A model generated the notes under the pieces. It did not search any database. It had not been told where the DNA came from and saw only the letters and a program-made list of their open reading frames with translations. DNA of 64,000 nucleotides, from the NCBI GenBank assembly GCA_902779315.1, contig CACZBC010000017.1:1-64000 (forward strand), written 5' to 3'. Position numbers and translations under genes: made by a program. This document shows, piece after piece, positions 1 to 8,211 of the stretch. The stretch comes from an uncultured Bacteroidales bacterium. GTDB taxonomy: Bacteria; Bacteroidota; Bacteroidia; Bacteroidales; Bacteroidaceae. Position 1 is the stretch's first letter. Each line of letters begins with the position of its first letter.

Positions 1-658
1 TTCGAAAGACAACACGACCATCGTTAACGGCCATGGACAGAAGGAACTCATCCAGGATCGCATCAACCAGATTAAGAACGAGATCAGCAACTCCACAAGC
101 GATTACGATAAGGAAAAGCTTCAGGAACGTCTCGCTAAGCTGAGCGGCGGTGTGGCTGTGCTGTATGTCGGTGCTCCAAGCGAGGTCGAGATGAAGGAAA
201 AGAAAGACCGTGTGGACGATGCACTCTGCGCTACTCGTGCAGCCATCGAAGAGGGTATCATCCCTGGTGGCGGTGTGGCTTACATCCGTGCACAGGAAGC
301 TCTGGAAGGTATGAAGGGTGACAATGCCGACGAAGAAACAGGTATTCAGATCATTCGCCGTGCCATCGAAGAGCCTCTTCGCCAGATTGTCGAGAATGCA
401 GGCTTGGAAGGTAGCGTAGTTGTCAACGAAGTTCGTAGCGGCAAGGGCGATTACGGCTACAATGCTCGCGTGGATAAGTACGAGAACCTGAAGGCTTCAG
501 GCATCATCGACCCTGCCAAGGTGACACGAGTTGCCCTGGAGAATGCAGCCAGCATCGCAGGCATGTTCCTCACCACAGAATGCGTCATCTGCGAAGCTAA
601 GGAAGATAAGCCTGAAATGCCTATGGGCGGTGCTCCAGGCATGGGTGGCATGATGTAA
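1..658 (+). CDS. groEL: Chaperonin GroEL, C-terminal part (5' end outside window)
   Basis: The reading frame is open from base 2 and continues without a start ([15 protein letters not shown]...), so the gene begins outside the window. Seen: the GroEL equatorial-domain signatures [28 protein letters not shown] and ITTE-like [16 protein letters not shown], and the flexible Gly/Met tail ending in PGMGGMM that is typical of group I chaperonins. About 218 residues of the usual ~545 are present. Family knowledge: GroEL forms a double heptameric ring that folds proteins with ATP and GroES in the cytoplasm. A strong hairpin follows at 687-715. Identity is very secure; only the 5' part and regulation are unseen. 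Confidence 0.98.
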   Translation, partial: SKDNTTIVNGHGQKELIQDRINQIKNEISNSTSDYDKEKLQERLAKLSGGVAVLYVGAPSEVEMKEKKDRVDDALCATRAAIEEGIIPGGGVAYIRAQEALEGMKGDNADEETGIQIIRRAIEEPLRQIVENAGLEGSVVVNEVRSGKGDYGYNARVDKYENLKASGIIDPAKVTRVALENAASIAGMFLTTECVICEAKEDKPEMPMGGAPGMGGMM

Positions 659-686
659 AATCCCATTACGTCAATCATAACAAGAA

Positions 687-721
687 AGCCCCTTGCAGAC
701 ATCCTGCAGGGGGCTCTCTTT
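687..721. terminator. Terminator hairpin between groEL and gldN
   Basis: A 12-bp stem (687-698 with 704-715, one G-T pair) with a 5-nt loop is followed by CTCTTTATATAT. It lies between the convergent ends of groEL (+) and gldN (-), so it may serve both directions, although the T-rich side favours the groEL strand. Confidence 0.85.
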
Positions 722-740
722 ATATATATGACTGTTTTAC

Positions 741-1799
741 TTACCTTCTTTGACGACGTGCACTTACGCGAGGAGCAGCTTCACCTGAAGCTTCACTCTT
801 CTCCTTCTTGGCAGTCGTGCCACCACTCTTGGCATTGGAAGAACGGCCACCACCAAAGATAGGCTTCTTTGCAGCTTTCCCTTCCTTTGCCGCCATCTCA
901 GCATCAAGGCTGTCTTTCTTCGTCGTGTCGGGCAGGAAACCACTTCCCCAAACGTTCTTCTCGAAGTCGCCCAGCTGCTTCTCGATGCGCTTTTGCTCAG
1001 CCACCATATCGCTGTCGGTTGGGCAATAGTTGTGCAGCATCTTGCCTTGCATGTTGTTGGTCTTGTAGATCTGACCTTCGTAACGATTCATCGTGAAGAA
1101 ATCGTCTGCAGTCATGTTGGTGACATTATTCAGGTCGCTTGGCATCATGGGCAATTTGGTGAGCCAAGGAGCAATGTCGTCGTAGTTGACCCAGAAGAGG
1201 GGGTAGGGCGTTGCTTCAGAGCTGAACTCGTCGGCACCTCGCATCAGGACGGGGCAGAGGGCAGTCACCTTTGTCGAGAAGGTGCCTGTACGCTGGTCCA
1301 TATATATGCTCTCCTTGATGTAGTAACGTGTCGCTTCGGCACTTGGAACGTCGCTATCGGCTACAGTCAGTTTGCCGTTGTTCTCCTCATAATAGATACC
1401 ATATCGTTCCAGCAGGTCCTTTACAGGAAGTTTGTCCTTTTCATCGAACGACTCGTTGCCATCCAACTTATACGAATAGGCATTAATACGACCTGTGAGT
1501 ATCAGGCGGAAAAGGTAGGTGAAAAGGTTCACCTGTCTTCCCATAGGCTCTACTGGATAGTACATTGGAGCGTTCTTGTCCTTCGTCAGGTCAAGCTGAC
1601 GATAGATGTCACGCTTCCATACCACATCTTCTGGCATGACAGCCGTTGTGGGGAACATAAGTGATGCACGGTCTGTAGCAGTAGATTTCCCTGCCTGCTC
1701 TGTCTTTTGAGTCGCTGCAGCACGAGTCTTTGCTGGCTGTGCATTAGCGACATTTGCCATAAGAAGAGTGACCGTTATTAGAAAAAGTATGCGCTTCAT
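741..1799 (-). CDS. gldN: T9SS/gliding protein GldN (PorN)
   Basis: 352 residues with an N-terminal signal peptide (MKRILFLITVTLLMANVANA) and the GldN-type region MFPTTAVMPEDVVWKRDIYRQLDL that follows a low-complexity linker. Family knowledge: GldN/PorN is periplasmic and binds GldK to form the ring-shaped outer part of the type IX secretion core complex, contacted by the GldM shaft. It is the last gene of the porP-gldK-gldL-gldM-gldN run on this strand, 22 bp after gldM. The C-terminal ~60 residues are basic and Ser/Lys-rich, ending SARRQRR, longer than in some homologues. Gene order makes the call secure. Confidence 0.95.
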   Translation of the reverse strand: MKRILFLITVTLLMANVANAQPAKTRAAATQKTEQAGKSTATDRASLMFPTTAVMPEDVVWKRDIYRQLDLTKDKNAPMYYPVEPMGRQVNLFTYLFRLILTGRINAYSYKLDGNESFDEKDKLPVKDLLERYGIYYEENNGKLTVADSDVPSAEATRYYIKESIYMDQRTGTFSTKVTALCPVLMRGADEFSSEATPYPLFWVNYDDIAPWLTKLPMMPSDLNNVTNMTADDFFTMNRYEGQIYKTNNMQGKMLHNYCPTDSDMVAEQKRIEKQLGDFEKNVWGSGFLPDTTKKDSLDAEMAAKEGKAAKKPIFGGGRSSNAKSGGTTAKKEKSEASGEAAPRVSARRQRR

Positions 1800-1821
1800 A
1801 TCTTTCTTAATATGTTACATG

Positions 1822-3387
1822 TTACTTAATAATTACCTCCATAGCACCAACGAGCGTTCGCTCTATGCCGTCGGGACCTGTGGCGTGTATGTCGGTGACG
1901 TAGAATCGTTTGTTACGGGCAAGGCCACGCATCTGTGCTTTCTGTTGGTCAGAGAAGCTCGCGCCGTTGCTCTTGTAGGGAACTGCATTACCCATTGCAT
2001 CATAGAATACAGTCTGGAAACTGTTTACACGGAAGGCAATGTTCAGCAGGCCATCGTCGATAGAAGCACCGATACCTTCTGTGTTCATCAGTATCTGCTT
2101 CGAAAGGCCACCACCGCGGAAGTGATCTTCGCCGCCACCCTCAGCAGCATAGGCGATGTATGCCGTCGGGTCGGGCAATTTACGAACGCGGAATGTGAAC
2201 TTACCCATCTCCTGCATGCGGCCTTCACTCTCGGCAGCAACAGTGATGACGGCTTCTGTTCCAGGAGTTGTGGGACGTGCGTTGTACTTTCCTTCGCCTT
2301 TCTGTTCGAAGCTGCCACCAGTCATGCTGACACGCAACTTGCTGCTGGGAATGCCAGGAACAGAGACACTCATCGGGTTGTCGTAACCTGCGTAGAGCAC
2401 GTTCATGATGTCTGCACTGACAGTTGCACTGGGTGCCACGACGCTATACTTCTGCGAGAAGTCACGGCGAACCTTTTCTCCGGAACCGTTCAACATTTCG
2501 ATGTAACCGTTGAAGGTAAAGTCACCGGTCTTGCTACAAACCGTTTCGTAGTAGCCCTTGTCGCTCTGAATCTCACGACCGCCAATGTAAATGGTTGGTC
2601 TGCGAGTTGTGTCGACAGCTGCCATGATGATTTGTGCGCTGAAACGTCCGCCTTGAACGACAGTCACGGCATTAGGGATGACGTAGGCATTAAGTTGGTT
2701 CACGCGGATATCTTTAACATCGATATTGCTTACCAAATTATGCAGCACCTCGCCCTCGGCGTAACGGACATCATTCTGCAACTTTGTGAGTAGCGTCACA
2801 GCAGCAGCAGTAGGCATGTTTTCGAAGGCATACTCCTGCCAGTTCTTGCCGAGGATTTTTGCCTTTGTCGGTACTTCTGTGGCAAGGTTGCTGGTGATAA
2901 TGTCCTTCTTCTCTTTGTCTGTCACCATCTTCACGATACGTTCACGATAGCTGTTGATGGCGTTGTAGAGTTCTTTGCCGCGGCCTGTGCCCGGAGCAAG
3001 CATCACTTGTGTGCTGGCCTCCAAGTCCTCGCGGTTCTTTATGTTATTGACGTCGGCTTCCTTACCATCGCTCTTGCGAACGATAGCTTCCTTGAGTTCC
3101 TCTGCCAAATTGTAGAGAGAGTCGCTCATGCCGCGCACATATTGTGCCTTCTCGTACCATTCCTTCACCTTCGCAGGGTTGTCTTTCATCTGCTGATCGA
3201 AGGTGCTGTAGATGCCCATGTTGGATTTGGAGGCATTCTCGGTACTCTTCTTCAGTCCGTCTGCCACAAGAGAGAAACCATTCAGTACATCGCTCGACAC
3301 GTTAAGTGCCAGCATGGCCAAGAGGACCAAGTACATCAGGTTGATCATCTTCTGACGTGGGGATATCCTTTTTTTCTTTATAGGCAT
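1822..3387 (-). CDS. gldM: T9SS/gliding motor shaft protein GldM (PorM)
   Basis: 521 residues. The N-terminus MPIKKKRISPRQKMINLMYLVLLAMLALNVSS is the hallmark of GldM: a short basic cytoplasmic stretch and one transmembrane helix (about residues 15-35). A long periplasmic part follows, known in the family to be four stacked domains (one helical, three Ig-like). Family knowledge: with GldL it forms the inner-membrane rotary motor that uses proton motive force and transmits motion to the GldK/GldN ring. It lies 46 bp after gldL. Length matches the family. Confidence 0.96.
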   Translation of the reverse strand: MPIKKKRISPRQKMINLMYLVLLAMLALNVSSDVLNGFSLVADGLKKSTENASKSNMGIYSTFDQQMKDNPAKVKEWYEKAQYVRGMSDSLYNLAEELKEAIVRKSDGKEADVNNIKNREDLEASTQVMLAPGTGRGKELYNAINSYRERIVKMVTDKEKKDIITSNLATEVPTKAKILGKNWQEYAFENMPTAAAVTLLTKLQNDVRYAEGEVLHNLVSNIDVKDIRVNQLNAYVIPNAVTVVQGGRFSAQIIMAAVDTTRRPTIYIGGREIQSDKGYYETVCSKTGDFTFNGYIEMLNGSGEKVRRDFSQKYSVVAPSATVSADIMNVLYAGYDNPMSVSVPGIPSSKLRVSMTGGSFEQKGEGKYNARPTTPGTEAVITVAAESEGRMQEMGKFTFRVRKLPDPTAYIAYAAEGGGEDHFRGGGLSKQILMNTEGIGASIDDGLLNIAFRVNSFQTVFYDAMGNAVPYKSNGASFSDQQKAQMRGLARNKRFYVTDIHATGPDGIERTLVGAMEVIIK

Positions 3388-3433
3388 TGCTTTATGGCTT
3401 TCTGAATAATAGGATTATTCCGAATACTCGAAT

Positions 3434-4294
3434 TTATTTCTCGCTTGTTGCTGCACCGGGAACACTGTTCATGTTGACGGTAAGGGCACTAATCATGCGT
3501 GCATAGACATTGTTGAGTTCTTCAATCTGCTGTGCCATGCGGCGTGTTTGCTCGTCAATCTGCTCGATGGTGCTGACTTGTTTGCTGATGTTACGCAACT
3601 GAAGTTCATAGACAGTGGCAATGCCTGTGATGGAGCGGTTGAGGTTCTCCATTTCTTCACTATCGGTAGACATGCGTTCTGCCTGCTTCTTGACGCGAGA
3701 GAAGACTTCCGTAAGTTCGGCAAGTTCTTCTGCATAGTTCGTGATAGCTTCTTCGATGGAAGCTGGATCGGTTGCCTTTATCTGGTTGGCATCCACGGTA
3801 GGACCACCGTTCTGAATTTGTTCGAGAGCGAGTTGAGCCTGTGCTGCTGCCTGACCTGCTGCTGCGAGGTTTGCTGCTGCTGCACTGAGGCCAGTACCTG
3901 CTGCCAATGCATCGGGGTCGATGGGAGCGCCGCCAACGGCACCGCCTACAACTGCAGGACCACCACCACCGATGACGATAGGACCTTCCGGCACTTCTGC
4001 TCCTTCTGGGAGAGGAGAGCCTCCAGCAACTACGATTGCCTGCGCTCCTGCAACTGCTGCGTCACCTTCGGTGCGAGGCACTTTTTCGTAGGTCTTCTCA
4101 AAACCGGAGATGAAGAATACCAACACCTCGGTTATCATACTGATGAACAATATCTCGTTGGCTCCGGGAATATGAGTCAGCTTGAACAATGCACCTAAAA
4201 CCACGACTGCAGCACCCCAGCTGTAGGCGTAATTCATAAATACTTGACCGGATGGCGAGTCCATCCACTTCTGCAATTTAGCTATAGGATTCAT
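3434..4294 (-). CDS. gldL: T9SS/gliding motor inner-membrane protein GldL (PorL)
   Basis: 286 residues. Two transmembrane helices are visible (about 22-39 and 46-64). Glu56 in the second helix (MITEVLVFFISGFE) probably matches the conserved buried Glu needed for proton flow in the GldL-GldM motor; that equivalence is inferred by position. A low-complexity Ala/Gly/Pro linker (about 75-155) and a C-terminal helical, coiled-coil-like cytoplasmic region (AEELAELTEVFSRVKKQAERM...) follow. The gene lies 45 bp after gldK, and the context is the canonical gldKLMN order. Confidence 0.95.
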   Translation of the reverse strand: MNPIAKLQKWMDSPSGQVFMNYAYSWGAAVVVLGALFKLTHIPGANEILFISMITEVLVFFISGFEKTYEKVPRTEGDAAVAGAQAIVVAGGSPLPEGAEVPEGPIVIGGGGPAVVGGAVGGAPIDPDALAAGTGLSAAAANLAAAGQAAAQAQLALEQIQNGGPTVDANQIKATDPASIEEAITNYAEELAELTEVFSRVKKQAERMSTDSEEMENLNRSITGIATVYELQLRNISKQVSTIEQIDEQTRRMAQQIEELNNVYARMISALTVNMNSVPGAATSEK

Positions 4295-4339
4295 GTCTTT
4301 GTATCTTTTCTGTGGTTGTTATGCTTTTGGGGAATTGTG

Positions 4340-5863
4340 TTAGCGGCGTGTCTTACGTGTGCTGAGCGTTTGTCCGGTGGAAGATGACTTTGCGCCTTTG
4401 CTGTTTGCTTTTGCCGAACTGCCACTTGCTTTGTTGGTGCCGGATTTGTCGTTCACCATTGTGCGAACGCAGCGGAAGCCTACGAAACACCGCGGCTGGT
4501 TTTGATATTCATAGGAACGCCAAGCACTTCTGATCATGCTTTCAGGGTCTTTCCATGAACCGCCACGGACTGATTTCTTCTTCAGGCGGTAAGGATCTTC
4601 CTTGGCGGCATTGTAAGAGAGTTCCGGGTTCATGTCTGCCATGCTTTCCACGCCGGCTTCCGTGTAGACGGTGCTCGTCCATTCGGCTACGTTGCCTGCC
4701 ATATCATAGAGGCCATTGCTGTTGGCGGAGAAGATGCCGCACTTGCTGGTGATGAGCGAGCCGTCCTGTGTGTAGTTTCCACGATCGGGTTTGAAGTTCG
4801 CATAGAAGCAGCCTTTGTCGCTCTTCACTTCTGTGCTTTCCCAAGGGAAGGGGTTGCCTTCCTTACCGCGGGCAGCATATTCCCATTCCACTTCACTAGG
4901 CAGGCGATAGCGTTGAATCTGTTTCGCATAGCCGCCCAAGCCTTTCATGAGGAAGTTGGTACGCCAAGCACAGAATGCATTCGCTTGTTCCCAGGTGACG
5001 CCCACTACTGGATAGTCGTCGAAGGCTGGGCTCGAGAAGTAGAGCTTCATGTAGCGTTCGTTGTCGGCATTCTGGAAGTCGTTCACCCAGCAAGTGGTGT
5101 CGGGGTATATATTAACAATGTATGTGTTCAGGAAGTCCCATGGCCCGGACAGGGGACGCGTGATGGTCTGACGGATAATCTTGCCGTCGTCGTCAATCCA
5201 GGCTGTGTCCTTGCTGATGATGACCTGCTCGGTGCTGACTGCGTGGTCTGTGTTGAGGTCGCGCTCTTCTGGGTCGAGGCGGTACTTACGCTGTGCTGCA
5301 GCCACATAGTCGTATATTTCGTAGCGATAGTTCATCTGGCTTGCGTCGAGCATCTTAGTGCCGTCGATGGGATGTATGACATAGACGCTTTGGATGGCGC
5401 GGTCTTCATCTTCGTTGGCTTTGCGCCAAGGAATTGCCTTGCTCCAGTCGAGGTGGGGTGTGATGGGGTTTCCTTCCTTGTCCTCTTCAATCTTGTATGT
5501 TTCGTCGCCACCAAATGCGGGGTCTGCAAGACGCTCGCGGATGATGCTGTCACGCACCCAATTGACGAACTGGCGATACTTTGCGTTGCTTATCTCGTGC
5601 TGGTCCATCCAGAATCCGTCCACGCTGATGTCGCGCAGAGGGAACTCTGTGCCCCACAGAGTATCGTTCTTTTCGAGGCCGATTTTGAGTGAGCCTTTGT
5701 GTACTGGAACCATTCCGAAGGGTGTGGGTTCCGAGAAGGAGGAGCCTTTGACGCCTGTCACTTCGCCTCCGACGGCGTTTGCCGAGGAGCTGCTTCCGAG
5801 ACAGGAGGCCAAGACCATGCAGCTGACGGCTGCACCTACTAAAAGCAGACTTTTTGTCTTCAT
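4340..5863 (-). CDS. gldK: T9SS/gliding lipoprotein GldK (PorK)
   Basis: Start chosen at MKTKSLLLVG (5863), because it gives a lipoprotein signal ending in VLASC; an upstream in-frame ATG at 5884 would add seven residues that disturb it. The body is an FGE-sulfatase (formylglycine-generating-enzyme-like) domain: ISNAKYRQFVNW, YRLPSEVEWEYAARG, NGLYDMAGNVAEWTSTVY, SVRGGSWKDPES, FVGFRCVR. Family knowledge: GldK is an outer-membrane-anchored periplasmic lipoprotein forming a ring with GldN. The Ser/Lys-rich tail ends in STRKTRR. 507 residues from this start. Confidence 0.95.
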   Translation of the reverse strand: MKTKSLLLVGAAVSCMVLASCLGSSSSANAVGGEVTGVKGSSFSEPTPFGMVPVHKGSLKIGLEKNDTLWGTEFPLRDISVDGFWMDQHEISNAKYRQFVNWVRDSIIRERLADPAFGGDETYKIEEDKEGNPITPHLDWSKAIPWRKANEDEDRAIQSVYVIHPIDGTKMLDASQMNYRYEIYDYVAAAQRKYRLDPEERDLNTDHAVSTEQVIISKDTAWIDDDGKIIRQTITRPLSGPWDFLNTYIVNIYPDTTCWVNDFQNADNERYMKLYFSSPAFDDYPVVGVTWEQANAFCAWRTNFLMKGLGGYAKQIQRYRLPSEVEWEYAARGKEGNPFPWESTEVKSDKGCFYANFKPDRGNYTQDGSLITSKCGIFSANSNGLYDMAGNVAEWTSTVYTEAGVESMADMNPELSYNAAKEDPYRLKKKSVRGGSWKDPESMIRSAWRSYEYQNQPRCFVGFRCVRTMVNDKSGTNKASGSSAKANSKGAKSSSTGQTLSTRKTRR

Positions 5864-5893
5864 CTTGTTATTATATAGTATCATTTTGGTTTC

Positions 5894-6830
5894 TTATAGT
5901 ATTCGGACTGACTTGTGGAGGTTCTTTCCCTTTTTGTAGACGTCCAGGTCGTGCTGATATCCGATGAGTACTTCGTGTGTTCCGTTGAGTGCTCCCACGC
6001 CACCTGTGTAGACTTCATAGGAGTAGCCGATGTTGATGCCGTGGAAATCGAAGCCGAGCAGCAGTCCGACGCTGATTGTGGGGCTGTACATGATGCCTCC
6101 GTAGAGCTTGTGCTTCTCGCCGTCATACAGCAGTCGTGCATCGATGTCGCCTCGCCAGAACTGCAGGTCGGAGCGTACCATCGCATCCAATGCCAGTTTG
6201 TATCTGGGCTGACGGAAGGCGAGATTGTATCCTCCTTGCACCATGATTGTCGGATCTATCGTCACTTCATGCAACTTGTCGTCGCCCAACTTGACACTCG
6301 GACCGAGCAGATGGGTGGCACTCACGCCGGCATACCAGAGCTTCTTGTAGGTGTAGCGGAGTCCGACATCGAGGTCGAATGCGTTGCCTTTCACGTCGTT
6401 CTGTGCAAAGGCGGGGTCGTTAGGTTCTCTCAACTCGAGTTTCGAACCGTTGAAACCCACCATGAGCAAGGCCGGACGAATGCCGATGCTTGCTCTGCCT
6501 CCAAGGAATTTCTGGTGGTATGCGTACTGGAGTTGTATCTTCTTGTTGCTGAAGGCTCCAATCGCATCGTTGAGGAAGGCGGCACCTACGCCGTGCTTGG
6601 GTCCGACGAAGAACAGGGGCATGTCTGCGTTGATGACCATTGTCTTCGGAGCTCCCTCGTAACCTACCATCTGGAGGCTGACCATTCCGATGACGTTCAG
6701 CTTGCTGTCGAGCCCTGCCGCTGCAGGGTTGTAGTAGGATTGCAACGCCCAGGTGTTGGTAAACGCCGCGTCGAATTGTGCCCTCATGCTGAGGGTCACG
6801 AAGAGCATACCTATCGAGCAGTTTTTTCAT
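5894..6830 (-). CDS. porP: PorP/SprF-family T9SS outer-membrane protein, signal peptide frameshifted
   Basis: The body (open from 6808: MLFVTLSMRAQFDAAFTNTWALQSYYNPAAAG...) is a typical PorP/SprF beta-barrel protein: QFDxxFTxxW, then YNPAAAG, and a barrel ending in IGYQHDLDVYKKGKNLHKSVRIL. PorP binds the T9SS core from the outer membrane. The expected signal peptide is interrupted. The ATG at 6830 reads MKKLL then shifts frame; removing the single base at 6815 gives MKKLLIGMLFVTLSMRAQF, a perfect signal peptide. It is either a sequencing error or a real disruption, with translation perhaps restarting at 6808. First gene of the gldKLMN operon, with a good promoter at 6892-6923. Confidence 0.88.
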
Positions 6831-6891
6831 CCTGTTTTTAATAACGTTATATAATGTGAGTTTATTGTGTCTGCTTGCGCATAATTTCGTG

Positions 6892-6923
6892 CAAAAGTAC
6901 AAAAAATATTGTTTTTGACCAAA
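6892..6923 (-). promoter_or_regulatory. Promoter of the porP-gldKLMN operon
   Basis: On the minus strand TTTG (6923-6920), a 20-bp spacer, then TACTTTTG (6899-6892) match the Bacteroidetes consensus TTTG/TAnnTTTG. Expected start is near 6885, giving a ~55-nt leader before 6830. Confidence 0.75.
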
Positions 6924-7062
6924 AATGATGGCTGATTTTTGCTTTCAAGTTGATTCTGGGCTCTTGTTGCGAGTTTTCCTTCAGCGAGTGAAAAATGTAA
7001 AGATTTTTCGCGTAGATTTCTGATGTCCCCAAGCAGGTTGGCAGATGAGGCGTGTTATATCG

Positions 7063-7172
7063 CTCAACGTAACACTATACAAATGCAAACGTCACACTAG
7101 TAAATCGCAATCGTCACACTAGTAAATCGCAAACTTCACACTTGATGTTTGCCAACTTCACTGTAGATCTTT
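7063..7172. repeat. 22-bp tandem repeat array A (ACTAGT type)
   Basis: Five units of exactly 22 bp start at 7063, 7085, 7107, 7129 and 7151. The two central units carry GCAA(A/T)CGTCACACTAGT followed by AAATC and differ at one base; the outer ones are degenerate. The array occupies the 494-bp non-coding gap between the lipoprotein gene (stop 7325) and porP, about 140 bp upstream of the T9SS operon promoter. The rest of the gap shows nothing else recognisable. Confidence 0.85.
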
Positions 7173-7324
7173 CCAGGGATAACCAGCCTCATTGGCAAGT
7201 CTCTGATAATAAGAAGGTTGCAAATTCGGGCCAAAATTCCCTTTCTCCAAGTCCGAATGTGGGATTGCGGAGTTGGAGAGGATGTGATGGGGAATTCCGG
7301 ATGTAAGAATTTTTGCAGAAATGT

Positions 7325-8017
7325 CTAAGGTTTTCTGAAGTCATCCCAACCGTCGAGTTCGTCGAGGTAAGTGCCTTCTTGCTGAGGTGCGACTTTTAGA
7401 TACTCGTCTTTGCTGACTTCCACCAGTGCCGAATCGTTCTTCAGCATGTATTTCATACCTCCGGAAGTCATGGACCCGTCCTTGATGACGAAGGTCTCGC
7501 GAATGGCTCCTGAAGCCGCTATCTTGCTCTCTTCCAGGCGGATGAACTCCGAGACGGACGAGCCGTTGCTGCCCATTCCGTTCCTGATGATAGTTCCGTC
7601 TGGGGTGATGGCGAGCCCCATTTCAGCTCTGTCGGCAAATGTGATGAGGCGGAGCGAGTCTTTCACGAAGGAATAGATGGCTGCGTAGGGTGGTTCGCCA
7701 CGAAGCAGGACCTCAGGATTGCCGTCTTCATCAAGGTCGGTCGAGATGAACAGGATGGGCGTATGTTGCTTGTAATCAAGCGATTTCTTCCTTTGCAAAT
7801 CGATGACTCCTATCTGCTTCCAGGCCGTATAGAGGTCTTCCTTTGGGCAAGGCAGGGGCACTTTCGTGAGTTCCGTGTACTCCATGCTTTCCTCTGTCAC
7901 CAGAATCTGCTCCGTTTCCGCGCCTTTTCCCTTACCTTTTTTCGACTTTGAAAAGCTGCAACCAATCATCATGCCGGCAAAAGCTGCCAAAAGTATCGTA
8001 GAAAGAATCTTTCTCAT
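7325..8017 (-). CDS. Predicted lipoprotein of unknown function
   Basis: 230 residues with a lipoprotein signal (MRKILSTILLAAFAGMMIGC; Cys20) followed by a Lys/Gly-rich linker. The middle contains FISTDLDEDGNPEVLL, which resembles the Asp-rich calcium-binding loop of FG-GAP/VCBS blade repeats, but only one such loop is visible. I recognise no family, so function is unknown. It is a single gene with its own promoter at 8052-8082, facing away from glyS. The predicted location is membrane-anchored in the periplasm or at the surface. Confidence 0.8.
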   Translation of the reverse strand: MRKILSTILLAAFAGMMIGCSFSKSKKGKGKGAETEQILVTEESMEYTELTKVPLPCPKEDLYTAWKQIGVIDLQRKKSLDYKQHTPILFISTDLDEDGNPEVLLRGEPPYAAIYSFVKDSLRLITFADRAEMGLAITPDGTIIRNGMGSNGSSVSEFIRLEESKIAASGAIRETFVIKDGSMTSGGMKYMLKNDSALVEVSKDEYLKVAPQQEGTYLDELDGWDDFRKP

Positions 8018-8051
8018 ATCTGTTTTGTCGTATTATCATTCCAACGAAAGA

Positions 8052-8082
8052 CAAAGTTACAATATCTTTTGTTCTCGACAAA
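8052..8082 (-). promoter_or_regulatory. Promoter of the lipoprotein gene
   Basis: On the minus strand TTTG (8082-8079), a 19-bp spacer and TAACTTTG (8059-8052) fit the Bacteroidetes promoter consensus, 35 bp before the ATG at 8017. Confidence 0.75.
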
Positions 8083-8164
8083 GAAAAGCGGAGTTTTTTT
8101 TGCCAGACTGCCTTATTATACAAGAAAAAGTGCAGAAAACGCACCAACTTTCGCCTTTTTTAGC

Positions 8165-8172
8165 TATCTTTG
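8165..8172 (+). promoter_or_regulatory. Probable -7 element of the glyS promoter
   Basis: TATCTTTG fits the TAnnTTTG element 40 bp before the glyS ATG. No TTTG is seen at the expected -33 position, so this is weaker than the other promoters listed. Confidence 0.5.
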
Positions 8173-8211
8173 CAGCCGAAATAACTCAAATATATTAATA
8201 AGGTAAGAGAA

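Noticed and set aside
687..715. Attenuator for gldN from the groEL hairpin
   Set aside because: It is downstream of the gldN stop, not upstream of its start; a shared terminator is enough.
993..1664. 223-codon + strand frame over gldN
   Set aside because: Antisense to gldN; no start context and no recognisable protein.
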